12,833 bases of DNA, taken from Gemmatimonadota bacterium (GTDB taxonomy: Bacteria; Gemmatimonadota; Gemmatimonadetes; Gemmatimonadales; GWC2-71-9). The notes beneath the pieces were generated by a model. It made no database searches, was not told where the DNA came from, and worked only from the letters and a program-made list of their open reading frames with translations. Made by a program: the position numbers and the translations under genes. The stretch's first letter is position 1; the number at the start of each line of letters is the position of its first letter. This document shows positions 6,497 to 12,833 of this stretch, one piece after another. The stretch covers positions 1 through 12,833 of the forward strand of contig JAOUIC010000011.1 in NCBI GenBank assembly GCA_029884275.1, in the 5' to 3' direction.

Positions 6497-7299
6497 TAGC
6501 GCCTCCCCCGCTTGCGCTCGAGCACGACGTCGAACCCGATCGTCGCGGTCAGGCGGTGCTTGCCGACCCGCTCGCTGGGCGGGACGAACCCCTGCCGCGA
6601 GGTCGGGCCGCTGACCGCCGGCACGTTCACCCAGTTGTCCCGGACCTCGAATCGCAGCTGGAAGCCGCGGCCAGTGGCGGCGACCACTCCGGCGCCGAGT
6701 CCGATGTAGGGGCTGATGCTCACCGCGTCATCGTCGTCGTAGAGAATCAGGTCGGCGGCGCCGCCGGTGGTGCCCGTCACGGTGCCTGTCGTCTTGAGGA
6801 AGCTCTCCTGGACGATCACCATCCCGCCCGTCGCGCGAAGGTACGGGTGGATCACGCTATGGCTGGCGACGCGATACATCACCCCCACCGCGATGGCGGT
6901 GGAGGAGCTGCTGCGCTCGCTGCCTTGGATGGAGGAACAGGCTTCGCTGGTGAACGCCGCTCCCTGGGTGGACCGGATGGAGCAGGCGTCCACCGTTCCG
7001 AGCCCGAGCAGCTGCACCTCGGCGGTGAATCCGAGGTGGTCGCCTGGGAAATAGGTGCCCGAGAAGACCAGGTTGAAATTGTCCCGGAAGTCACGGCCAA
7101 TCGTGAGCGTATCGACCTCGCTCGCCATCACCGCCAGGGGCTGCTTGCCGACGCTCCACAGGGTCCCGCCACCGGTGGTCCATCCCGCCGCAAGGCTGAA
7201 CATCAGGCGGGCCTGGTCGGCGCGGCCCTGTCCCTGGAGTCGAGGCGCCGGCAGCGCGAGGAGCATGATGGCGAGCAGCGACAGGGGGCGGAGTTTCAT
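6493..7299 (-). CDS. Secreted protein, probable outer-membrane beta-barrel, unknown function
   Basis: 268 aa with a clear signal peptide (MKLRPLSLLAIMLLALPAPRL, probable cleavage near LQG-QG). The mature part has alternating amphipathic strands rich in Gly and aromatic residues (LGFTAEVQLLGLG, VGVMYRVASHSVIHPYLRATGG, ISPYIGLGAGVVAATGRGFQLRFEVRDNW), as in small outer-membrane barrels. Two cysteines in an insert (TVDACSIR and SEACSS) could form a disulfide. The ATG overlaps the CoA-binding gene's TGA (ATGA), and the stop overlaps the mobA CTG, placing it inside the Moco operon. No named family recognised; transport of a metal or small molecule would be speculation. Confidence 0.82.
   Translation of the reverse strand: MKLRPLSLLAIMLLALPAPRLQGQGRADQARLMFSLAAGWTTGGGTLWSVGKQPLAVMASEVDTLTIGRDFRDNFNLVFSGTYFPGDHLGFTAEVQLLGLGTVDACSIRSTQGAAFTSEACSSIQGSERSSSSTAIAVGVMYRVASHSVIHPYLRATGGMVIVQESFLKTTGTVTGTTGGAADLILYDDDDAVSISPYIGLGAGVVAATGRGFQLRFEVRDNWVNVPAVSGPTSRQGFVPPSERVGKHRLTATIGFDVVLERKRGRRY
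6502..6509 (-). promoter_or_regulatory. Strong ribosome-binding site deciding the mobA CTG start
   Basis: The minus strand reads GGGGGAGG here, followed by a 5-nt spacer CGCTA and then CTG at 6496-6494. It lies within the last codons of the upstream gene. It is far too distant from the GTG at 6424 (77 nt) to serve it, so it supports the CTG. Confidence 0.7.
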
Positions 7300-7721
7300 G
7301 CGGCCACCATCTCGGCGTGGTCGACCATGAGGCAGCGGTCCATGACGACGGGAATTCCGGCCTCCTCAAGCAGGGCGGCGGTTGCCGGATGCTCGACTCC
7401 GACCTGCATCCAGACCAGCCGGGGGCGGACCGCGAGCAGGTCGGGAAGCAGCTCGGGCACCGCCTCCGACCGGCGAAAGATGTTTACGATGTCGATCGGT
7501 CCGGCAGCAGTCTGGGCCGACCCGAGGTCCGGGAAGGCCCGCTCGCCGAGAATCTTCTCGTTGCCGGGCCGGACCGGAATCACCCGGTAGCCGGCCCGTT
7601 GCAGGTAGCGCGCGACGCCGTGGCTCGGACGCGACGGGTCCGGCGACAATCCCACCACGGCGATGGTGGTTGCCTCACGCAGGATCGCGCCGATCCGGTC
7701 CCGGTTGCGCGGCATGATCAT
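7296..7721 (-). CDS. CoA-binding domain protein (YccU-like)
   Basis: 141 aa consisting of a single Rossmann CoA_binding domain. Hallmarks are TTIAVVGLSPDPSRPSHGVARYLQ near the N-terminus, GYRVIPVRP, the DIVNIFRR segment, VWMQVGV, and the family-typical end VMDRCLMVDH. The ATG at 7721 overlaps the fdhD TGA as ATGA; its own TGA overlaps the next gene's ATG in the same way. A longer in-frame extension to 8354 is only fdhD read in another frame. The family binds CoA or a nucleotide, but its role is not established, and no link to molybdenum cofactor is known. Confidence 0.92.
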   Translation of the reverse strand: MIMPRNRDRIGAILREATTIAVVGLSPDPSRPSHGVARYLQRAGYRVIPVRPGNEKILGERAFPDLGSAQTAAGPIDIVNIFRRSEAVPELLPDLLAVRPRLVWMQVGVEHPATAALLEEAGIPVVMDRCLMVDHAEMVAA

Positions 7722-8482
7722 CGGCTTCCGTGGTAATGAGGGGTGCCGCTGACGGCCCTGCCGACGAGTGTCATCCCCGCCCGCCGGGCGATCTCCACCG
7801 CCAGCGTGGAGGGGACGGATGGAGTGGCAACATATTTCACACCGGCGCGCGCCCCCTTGAATGCAAGCTCGGCCGAGATCCTCCCGGTCACCAGCAGGCC
7901 GAGGCCGTGGATGGGCCGCCGCGCCAGTATCGCCGCCCCGATCACCTTGTCCACCGCGTTGTGTCGGCCGATGTCCTCGGCGTGGAACAGCAGCTCCTGG
8001 TCGTCGGTCAGGGCCGCGGCATGGACCCCCCCTGTGTCCTGGTAGCGGCGCCCGAGATGGAAGAGCCGCTTGAACAGCGCCCGCAGGGCGTCCCGCGATG
8101 GGGGGGGGCCGCGTGGCGGCGTCTGGTCGAGTTGCGAGGGCAGCGCCAGGAACGTCGCAACGGCGCCGCAGCCGCTGGCCAGGACGGGCCTCCGTCGCTC
8201 CGCCTCCACGGCCTGCAAGCGCTCCGGCGGGATGTCGGCCCAGAAGCCCAGGTCGGTCGCACAGGGACGCAGGCGGACGTCGTCGAGGTCGCGGATGTAG
8301 CCCTCGCCGTGCAGCCAGCCGATAGCGAGCTCCTCGAGGTGCTCCGGCGTGCACATCCAGGTGACGGCGGGCCGGCCGTTCACTTCGAGCCAGACCGCCT
8401 GCTCCTCGACCGCGGCGGCACGCTCCTCGAGGGCGCCCGGTGCAGGCGAGCCCGGATCAGGTGGGTTCGGTGCAGTCGGCAT
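7718..8482 (-). CDS. fdhD: FdhD family formate dehydrogenase accessory sulfurtransferase
   Basis: 254 aa. FdhD passes sulfur from cysteine desulfurase to the Mo-bisMGD cofactor, activating formate dehydrogenases. Visible motifs: WMCTPEHLEELAIGWLHGEGYI (about 42-63), FHAEDIGRHNAVDKVIGAA, TGRISAELAFKGARAGV and the C-terminal STLAVEIARRAGMTLVGRA. The usual CxxC pair (Cys121/Cys124 in E. coli) appears as SGCGAV, leaving only Cys105 with Val108 in the second position. The ATG at 8482 lies 26 nt inside the preceding gene; GGAGG is 12 nt upstream. A run of nine G (8100-8108, plus strand) sits in the coding sequence at a Pro stretch. Confidence 0.95.
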   Translation of the reverse strand: MPTAPNPPDPGSPAPGALEERAAAVEEQAVWLEVNGRPAVTWMCTPEHLEELAIGWLHGEGYIRDLDDVRLRPCATDLGFWADIPPERLQAVEAERRRPVLASGCGAVATFLALPSQLDQTPPRGPPPSRDALRALFKRLFHLGRRYQDTGGVHAAALTDDQELLFHAEDIGRHNAVDKVIGAAILARRPIHGLGLLVTGRISAELAFKGARAGVKYVATPSVPSTLAVEIARRAGMTLVGRAVSGTPHYHGSR

Positions 8483-8873
8483 GAAGCGTCGAGTCCTCCG
8501 CGAGACGAACGCGTTCGAGCACCACGCCGGTGGGGAGGCGGGCGGCGATCCGCCGGTAGAGATGCCCGGCCAGCACCTCGCAAGTCGGCTGCGTGGCGCC
8601 GGAGGCGACCTCGGGGATGGCCTGATTCAGGTCCTGGCCCCCAAACGGGGCCAGGACCTCCTGGTGGAGGATCGCGTCCAGTTCGGCCAGATCGACGATC
8701 ATCCCCGTGACGGGCTCCAGCGGACCCCGCACCGTGACCTCGCAGCGGTACTCGTGCGGGTGCGACTCGGATAATGCGCCGAAGCGGGCCCTGTTGTCGG
8801 CGTCCGCCCACCCCGCCACGTGGTACCGGTGACGGGCCTCGAAGGCGACCACCCGTGTCAGGCTGACCGGCAT
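8457..8873 (-). CDS. Divergent QueD/6-pyruvoyltetrahydropterin synthase homologue lacking the catalytic triad
   Basis: 138 aa, the normal length of the PTPS/QueD (6-carboxytetrahydropterin synthase) fold. Matches in order: FEARHRYH (11-18) with putative Zn ligand His15, HPHEY (38-42) with His38 and His40 in place of HGHxY, TGMIVDLAELDAIL (56-69), LNQAIPE, PTCEVLA (96-102) and the pterin-anchoring Glu126 in RLAEDSTLHADC. The catalytic residues of E. coli QueD are missing: the Cys four residues before HxH is Leu34, and the Asp-His pair before LN is Gly78-Gly79. Zinc and pterin sites are thus kept while the triad is lost. The ATG at 8873 is 10 nt after the upstream stop. It lies beside Moco genes, and Moco is itself a pterin, so a pterin-related role is possible but unproven. 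Confidence 0.85.
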   Translation of the reverse strand: MPVSLTRVVAFEARHRYHVAGWADADNRARFGALSESHPHEYRCEVTVRGPLEPVTGMIVDLAELDAILHQEVLAPFGGQDLNQAIPEVASGATQPTCEVLAGHLYRRIAARLPTGVVLERVRLAEDSTLHADCTEPT

Positions 8874-8883
8874 TGTCCCGCCG

Positions 8884-9555
8884 TCAGAAGGCGAATCCCA
8901 GGCCGACCCGCCACTCGAAGTTGCCGTCCCATTCCTCGAACTTGTCATCCGGGATGAGATCGAGCTCGGTGTTGGGGTACTTGAGCTTCCACGATACGTA
9001 CCGGGCATCGCCGCGGAGGAAGAGCTGCCTCGACAGGAACAGGCGCGTGCCACCCGAAACCGACCAGTAGAACTCCGAGTCGAATTGGTAGTCGCTCTCG
9101 TCCGGCAGGAGGGCGTCCGGGCTGGTGGATCCGCCTGCCCACCCCGCGGAAAGCGCGAGGAAGGGGGCCAGGCGATGCCACGTCTTCCGGCCGGTGACAT
9201 TGAGCTGGAGCGCAGCCTCGATCATCAGGACATCCTGATCCACCGTGCCGCGGGTCGGCGGGGCGAGGGTGTCCTGCACGATCAGGATGTCGCGCACGAA
9301 GTCGCCGTGCGAGACCGTGATCGCCGCCGCGACCGGCGCGCCGAGCACCAGTTCGAACCGCCCGCCGTAGGTCGGTCCGTCGTGGGGGCCGACCCCGATC
9401 TTCCCGCCGTCTCCGCCGATGCGCCCGTACAATGCGGTCAGCGACCATTTCTTGGTGATGTCCCTGAAGGGGGACTCCTGCGGGGGATGCCCCACCTGCG
9501 CAGCAGCCGGCTGGGCCAGGACGAGAGCGGCGAGCGCGAAGGCAGGAAGTCGCAT
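8884..9555 (-). CDS. Secreted protein, probable outer-membrane beta-barrel, unknown function
   Basis: 223 aa with signal peptide MRLPAFALAALVLAQPAAA, cleavage probably before QVGHPP. The mature region alternates amphipathic strands (KWSLTALYGRIGG, YGGRFELVLGAPVAAAITVSHGDF, FYWSVSGGTRLFLSRQLFLRGDARYVSWKL) and ends in EWRVGLGFAF, whose terminal Phe is the usual outer-membrane barrel signal recognised by the assembly machinery. It starts 25 nt after gpmI and ends 10 nt before the PTPS-like gene. I do not recognise a specific family. It shows the same architecture as the other barrel-like protein of this operon, but no clear sequence match by eye. Confidence 0.82.
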   Translation of the reverse strand: MRLPAFALAALVLAQPAAAQVGHPPQESPFRDITKKWSLTALYGRIGGDGGKIGVGPHDGPTYGGRFELVLGAPVAAAITVSHGDFVRDILIVQDTLAPPTRGTVDQDVLMIEAALQLNVTGRKTWHRLAPFLALSAGWAGGSTSPDALLPDESDYQFDSEFYWSVSGGTRLFLSRQLFLRGDARYVSWKLKYPNTELDLIPDDKFEEWDGNFEWRVGLGFAF

Positions 9556-9580
9556 ATCGGATCGGTGAGGGCGGGGGCGG

Positions 9581-11125
9581 CTAGTGGAGCCGAAGGTCGC
9601 GGCCGGTCATCTCGGCGGGCTGCTCGAGCCCGAGCAGGCCGAGGACGGTCGGGCCGACGTCGCACAGCGCGCCGCCGGCGCGCAACGCAATGTCGCCCGC
9701 CCCGACAGCCACGAACGGCACCGGATTGGTCGTGTGAGCGGTGTGGGCCCCGCCGGTTGCCGGGTCGATCATCAGTTCGGCGTTGCCATGATCGGCGGTG
9801 ACCAGCATCGCCGCCCCGCATTCCTCGGCCGCGGCGAGGATCTGCCCGAGACAGGCGTCCACCGTCTCCACCGCGGCGATGACGGCGGGGAGGACGCCGG
9901 TGTGTCCCACCATGTCGGCGTTGGCGAAATTGCAGAGCATGAAGTCGTGACTCCTCTTCCGGATGGCGGCGGTCAGCACGCCGGTGATGCCGGCCGCGCT
10001 CATCTCGGGCGCCAGGTCGTAGGTGGCCACCTTCTGGGACGGCACCAGCGAGCGTTCCTCACCGCGATACGGTGGCTCATACCCGCCGTTGAAGAAGTAC
10101 GTCACGTGAGGGTACTTCTCGGTTTCCGCAGTCCGGAGCTGGGTCCGCCCATGGTCCGACACCACCTCGGCGACGATCCGGGCCATGCTGAATGGCGGGA
10201 ACGCCTGGGGCACCGGGAAGGTGCGGTCATACTGGGTCATCGTGGCGAGGGCGACTCTGGGCCGGTCCCCGGTGTCAAAACCGTCGAACCCCTCGCCCAC
10301 CAGCGCCCGGACGATCTGGCGCATCCGGTCACTGCGGTAGTTGAAGCAGAACACCGCGTCGCCGTCACGGATCGGGGCGACCGGCGCGCCGTCCCGTTGC
10401 AGCACGATCGGCCTCACGAACTCGTCCGTCTCGCCCCGGTCGAGGGCGCTTCGGACCGCGGCAACCGGGTCGCCGGCCGGTGCGCCGACACCGTGCACCA
10501 TCGCATCGTACGCCAGCCGGGTCCGCTCCCATCGCCGGTCGCGGTCCATCCCGAAGTAGCGGCCCACCAGGGTGGCGATCTCGGCCCGCCCGGGCGCGAG
10601 ACGTCCGATGGCGGCCTGCAGCTGTTCGACCACCTGGGCGCCGATCGTCGGCAGGGTGTCGCGGCCGTCGAGGAATCCGTGGACCGCGATCCGCGGCACG
10701 GCGTGGCGCACGCCCAGTTCGAGGCAGGCGAGCAGGTGCTGGTCGATGGCGTGGACGCCGCCCGGGCCCAGCAGGCCCACCAGATGGAGGGTGGCGCCGC
10801 GCTGGCGCACCCCCTCGCAGAGTTCGACCAGCGGCGCGAGGCGGAAGAACTCGCCGCTCTCGATGCAGTGCGAAATCCTCACGAGGTCCTGGGGGACGAC
10901 CCGTCCGGCGCCGAGGTTCAGGTGGCCGACCTCCGAGTTGCCCATCTGTCCCGCCGGAAGACCGACCGCGAGGCCGCTGGCCGCGAGCAGGGTGCGCGGA
11001 TGACCGGCCCAGAGCGCCTCCCAGACCGGCGCTCGTGCGAGGCGGATGGCGTTCCCTTCACGGGCCTCGCGGTGCCCCCAGCCGTCCAGCACCACCAGGA
11101 CCACCGGCCCCCGCAGGTTTGACAT
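9581..11125 (-). CDS. gpmI: 2,3-bisphosphoglycerate-independent phosphoglycerate mutase
   Basis: 514 aa, the standard iPGM length; interconverts 3- and 2-phosphoglycerate in glycolysis and gluconeogenesis with two Mn2+ ions in the cytosol. Motifs: LVVLDGWG with metal ligand Asp14, QMGNSEVGH with the phosphorylated Ser64, HGFLDGRDT, FNYRSDRMRQI, TYFFNGGYEPPYRGEERSLVPS, ANADMVGHTG and VTADHGNAE. The ATG at 11125 is preceded by GGAG 4 nt upstream. It is the first gene of the long minus-strand unit and is divergent from a secreted-protein gene only 29 bp away. Its own promoter must overlap that gene; the best I see is a weak TAGATT at 11176-11171 without a good -35. Confidence 0.97.
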   Translation of the reverse strand: MSNLRGPVVLVVLDGWGHREAREGNAIRLARAPVWEALWAGHPRTLLAASGLAVGLPAGQMGNSEVGHLNLGAGRVVPQDLVRISHCIESGEFFRLAPLVELCEGVRQRGATLHLVGLLGPGGVHAIDQHLLACLELGVRHAVPRIAVHGFLDGRDTLPTIGAQVVEQLQAAIGRLAPGRAEIATLVGRYFGMDRDRRWERTRLAYDAMVHGVGAPAGDPVAAVRSALDRGETDEFVRPIVLQRDGAPVAPIRDGDAVFCFNYRSDRMRQIVRALVGEGFDGFDTGDRPRVALATMTQYDRTFPVPQAFPPFSMARIVAEVVSDHGRTQLRTAETEKYPHVTYFFNGGYEPPYRGEERSLVPSQKVATYDLAPEMSAAGITGVLTAAIRKRSHDFMLCNFANADMVGHTGVLPAVIAAVETVDACLGQILAAAEECGAAMLVTADHGNAELMIDPATGGAHTAHTTNPVPFVAVGAGDIALRAGGALCDVGPTVLGLLGLEQPAEMTGRDLRLH

Positions 11126-11147
11126 GACTCTCCAGCGTTTCTACAAT
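11119..11147 (+). promoter_or_regulatory. Near-consensus sigma70 promoter, probably giving a leaderless transcript
   Basis: TTGACA (11119-11124, perfect -35) and TACAAT (11142-11147, one mismatch) are separated by 17 nt. A 7-nt discriminator brings the start to G11155, the first base of the GTG start codon. The -35 box overlaps the gpmI start codon on the other strand. Confidence 0.82.
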
Positions 11148-11154
11148 CGGAACT

Positions 11155-12132
11155 GTGCCGGACGCGCCCCAATCTAGTTCCCCCCATACCGTGCTACCAG
11201 TCGCGCTTGCGCTCCTGGCACTCGCGGCAGGCTCGGCGCGGGCGCAAACGCCCGCGACATTGGGCGCGCCCGTCGACTTCACCCGGCAGCCGGGCCGCAC
11301 CGTGCTCGGGACACTCCTCCCCGGCGCGGCGGTGACTCCGGGGCGTACGTCGGGCTCGTCGGTGGAGGTCGCGTTCGAGGGCTGGATCTTCTCCACCTCG
11401 CTCGCGCCCATGAAGCGGGAGGGGTTCGACGTCACGGTCGCGAAGCGCGACGGCGAGAACATGCGCGACTCCCCTGATGGGGCCGTTCGCGCTCGCATCA
11501 AGGCCAACGCCGGGTTCGTAAGCGTCGAGACCCGGGGGCGCTGGACCCGCGTCAGGCGCACGGCCTGGATCGACGCGAAGGCCTTGCCGGCTCCCTCAGC
11601 CGCCGCGCCGCTCGGTCCGGACGCCGCCGAGATCACCCGCCGGGTCCCCCTCCTCGCCGCCGCCGGGGGAGACACGCTGGGCCACGCCGATTCGGGCACC
11701 GCTGCCCGGGTGCTGGCGCGCGCCGGAGGGTGGAGCAGGGTCGCGGTCGAGGCCTGGGTGCCGGACAGCGTGCTGCGGGCCAGCGAGGGGTCGGTCCTGC
11801 GTGGGGTCACCGTGGCCGAGGTCAGGGCCAACCCGGCCCGCTACGTGGGCAAGGAGCTCGAATGGCGGGTCCAGCTGGTCGCAGTACAGAAGGCGGACGA
11901 GCTTCGTCCCGAGATTCCCGCCGGCCGGACCTATCTTCTGGCCCGGGGACCACTGCCGGAACCTGGGTTCGTGTACATCGTACTGCCTCCGGAGCGGGTG
12001 GCCGAGTTCGAGGCCATGCCGTCCCTCCGTGAGATGATGGTGCGCGGGCGGCTTCGCGCGGCAGCGACGCGCTACCTTCCGACACCGGTGCTCGATCTGA
12101 CTTCCGTGGCTGAAGGGCAGGACTCCCGATGA
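11155..12132 (+). CDS. Secreted protein with three SH3-like repeats and a C-terminal OB-like domain, unknown function
   Basis: 325 aa. A hydrophobic signal sequence (LPVALALLALAAGSARA, cleavage before QTPATL) indicates export. Three repeats follow, each closing on a Trp motif: EGWIFSTSL (about 75-83), TAWIDAKAL (about 136-144) and EAWVPDSVL (about 200-208), the pattern of bacterial SH3 domains. The last 115 residues (ANPARYVGKELEWRVQLVAVQKADELRP to the end) look like one beta-rich domain, perhaps an OB fold. The GTG at 11155 is chosen because the promoter fires at about that base; a GTG at 11191 is an alternative that keeps the signal sequence but has no Shine-Dalgarno. The stop overlaps the next gene's ATG as ATGA. 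No named family recognised. Confidence 0.83.
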   Translation: MPDAPQSSSPHTVLPVALALLALAAGSARAQTPATLGAPVDFTRQPGRTVLGTLLPGAAVTPGRTSGSSVEVAFEGWIFSTSLAPMKREGFDVTVAKRDGENMRDSPDGAVRARIKANAGFVSVETRGRWTRVRRTAWIDAKALPAPSAAAPLGPDAAEITRRVPLLAAAGGDTLGHADSGTAARVLARAGGWSRVAVEAWVPDSVLRASEGSVLRGVTVAEVRANPARYVGKELEWRVQLVAVQKADELRPEIPAGRTYLLARGPLPEPGFVYIVLPPERVAEFEAMPSLREMMVRGRLRAAATRYLPTPVLDLTSVAEGQDSR

Positions 12133-12476
12133 ACGACCTCCTGCGGCAGCGCATCCTCCGGCGGCTGGAGTCGCTGCCCGACGAACGCGCCTATCAGATC
12201 CTCGATTACATCGAGTTCATGGAGAGCAAGTATGCCGAGCGCGCCGCGCCGACCGGCTTCCTTGCGAAGATCACCGAAACGGTCGAAGACACGATGCGGG
12301 CGGCGAAGATCCCGGCCAAGGCGATCTCCGGGACGGCCGGCGTGGTCGACAGCGCCAGCCGGCTGATGCGCGGCCTCGCCGCAGCGGGGCAGGCCGTCGT
12401 GGACGAGGCGGTGAAGGCTGCCGCCCCGTCGGCTCCTCAGTCGCCTCCACCACCGCCGTCCCGCAGCGCCTCCTGA
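12129..12476 (+). CDS. Small helical protein with DUF2281-like N-terminus
   Basis: 115 aa. The N-terminal 40 residues (LLRQRILRRLESLPDERAYQILDYIEFMESKYAER) resemble the short helical motif of DUF2281-type proteins. The middle (about 44-95) is Ala-rich and amphipathic, likely helical, and the tail is Pro/Ser-rich and probably disordered. It starts in an ATGA overlap with the secreted SH3-repeat protein, so it is translated from the same mRNA. No signal peptide; cytoplasmic. Function unknown. Confidence 0.8.
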   Translation: MNDLLRQRILRRLESLPDERAYQILDYIEFMESKYAERAAPTGFLAKITETVEDTMRAAKIPAKAISGTAGVVDSASRLMRGLAAAGQAVVDEAVKAAAPSAPQSPPPPPSRSAS

Positions 12477-12502
12477 CCTCGTCCCCTCTCCCCTCAGGCT
12501 TC

Positions 12503-12833
12503 ATGACCACACCTGCTGCGCCCGCCGCGCCGCCCGAACGATTCGTGCAGGGCATCGGACCGCTCTCGGCGATCTCGATGGTGGTCGGCACCATGATCGG
12601 CTCGGGGATCTTCATCGTGTCGGCCGATATCGGCCGCCAGCTGGGCGACTGGGGACCGGGGGGCATGCTGCTGGTCTGGGTGATCACCGGACTCATGACC
12701 GTCGCGGGGGCGCTGGCTTACGCCGAGCTGGCCGCCATGATGCCCCATGCCGGCGGGCAGTACGTCTTCCTCCGGGAAGGTCTCTCCCCCCTGCTCGGGT
12801 TCCTCTATGGCTGGACACTCTTCACGGTGTTCC
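12503..12833 (+). CDS. APC-superfamily amino-acid permease, 5' part only (cut by window edge)
   Basis: The first 110 codons of a membrane transporter; the gene runs off the right edge with no stop codon. After a Pro/Ala-rich tail come IGPLSAISMVVGTMIGSGIF (about 18-37), whose GSGIF loop in TM1 is the substrate-backbone binding hallmark of APC transporters. TM2 follows (GGMLLVWVITGLMTVAGALAYAELAAMMP, about 53-81), then the conserved GGQYVFLREGLSPLLGFLYGW. This matches the basic or neutral amino-acid:polyamine family. The ATG at 12503 is 26 nt after the preceding stop, without a strong Shine-Dalgarno, so it may be co-transcribed with the two upstream genes. Substrate cannot be told from this part. 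Confidence 0.92.
   Translation, partial: MTTPAAPAAPPERFVQGIGPLSAISMVVGTMIGSGIFIVSADIGRQLGDWGPGGMLLVWVITGLMTVAGALAYAELAAMMPHAGGQYVFLREGLSPLLGFLYGWTLFTVF

Noticed and set aside
7722..8354. N-terminal extension of the CoA-binding gene
   Set aside because: The added residues are fdhD in another frame; the ATG at 7721 makes an ATGA junction and gives a normal single-domain length.
8874..9200. Long N-terminal extension of the PTPS-like gene
   Set aside because: Ser/Arg-rich shadow of the preceding barrel gene; the ATG at 8873 gives the family's normal length.
9584..11122. 512-codon open frame antisense to almost all of gpmI
   Set aside because: Typical long antisense frame in high-GC DNA; His/Asp/Gly/Arg-rich product without recognisable motifs, while the opposite strand encodes a complete gpmI.

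Overview
The window is high-GC bacterial chromosomal DNA, almost fully coding. The proteins are rich in Ala, Arg and Gly, several secreted proteins have signal peptides ending in '...AQ' or similar, and there are small tandem lipoproteins and outer-membrane-type proteins of no known family. Together with Gram-negative beta-barrel candidates this fits a Gemmatimonadota-like or similar environmental bacterium. That assignment is an inference from style; there is no rRNA marker. I see no tRNA, rRNA, CRISPR array, insertion sequence or phage gene.

Left block (1-2079, minus strand): a compact regulated operon. A near-consensus sigma70-type promoter (TTGACT-N17-TAGAAT, 2079-2051) leads into a leader with the hallmarks of a yybP-ykoY manganese riboswitch (GGGGAGTAGC near its 5' end, GAGCGAGACCTT at its 3' end, P1 closing the two). 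An intrinsic terminator hairpin with a T run, a ribosome-binding site, htpX (membrane zinc protease) and a TerC/Alx-family membrane protein follow. Riboswitches of this class commonly precede TerC/Alx genes. A strong hairpin near the left edge may end the unit.

Divergent small genes (2160-2982, plus strand): two tandem paralogous lipoproteins of unknown function. The second one overlaps the convergent end of the next operon by 15 bp.

Central block (2968-11125, minus strand): ten co-directional genes in the order gpmI, beta-barrel protein, divergent QueD/PTPS-like protein, fdhD, CoA-binding protein, second barrel-like protein, mobA, mobB, moeA, THUMP-type rRNA methyltransferase. Most junctions are 4-nt overlaps (ATGA, GTGA, CTGA) or short gaps, so this is probably one polycistronic unit. 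Its core (fdhD, mobA, mobB, moeA) inserts molybdenum, builds the guanine-dinucleotide form of the cofactor and sulfurates it, as needed by formate dehydrogenase-type enzymes. No molybdoenzyme is in the window. Two start sites needed correction: moeA starts at a GTG overlapping the mobB stop, and mobA appears to start at a CTG, which is the only way to include its conserved nucleotide-binding N-terminus.

Right block (11119-12833, plus strand): a strong promoter (TTGACA-N17-TACAAT) overlaps the start of gpmI and seems to fire at or next to the first base of a GTG start codon, suggesting a leaderless mRNA. It drives a secreted protein with three SH3-like repeats, then a small DUF2281-like helical protein, then the first 110 codons of an APC-superfamily amino-acid permease cut by the window edge.
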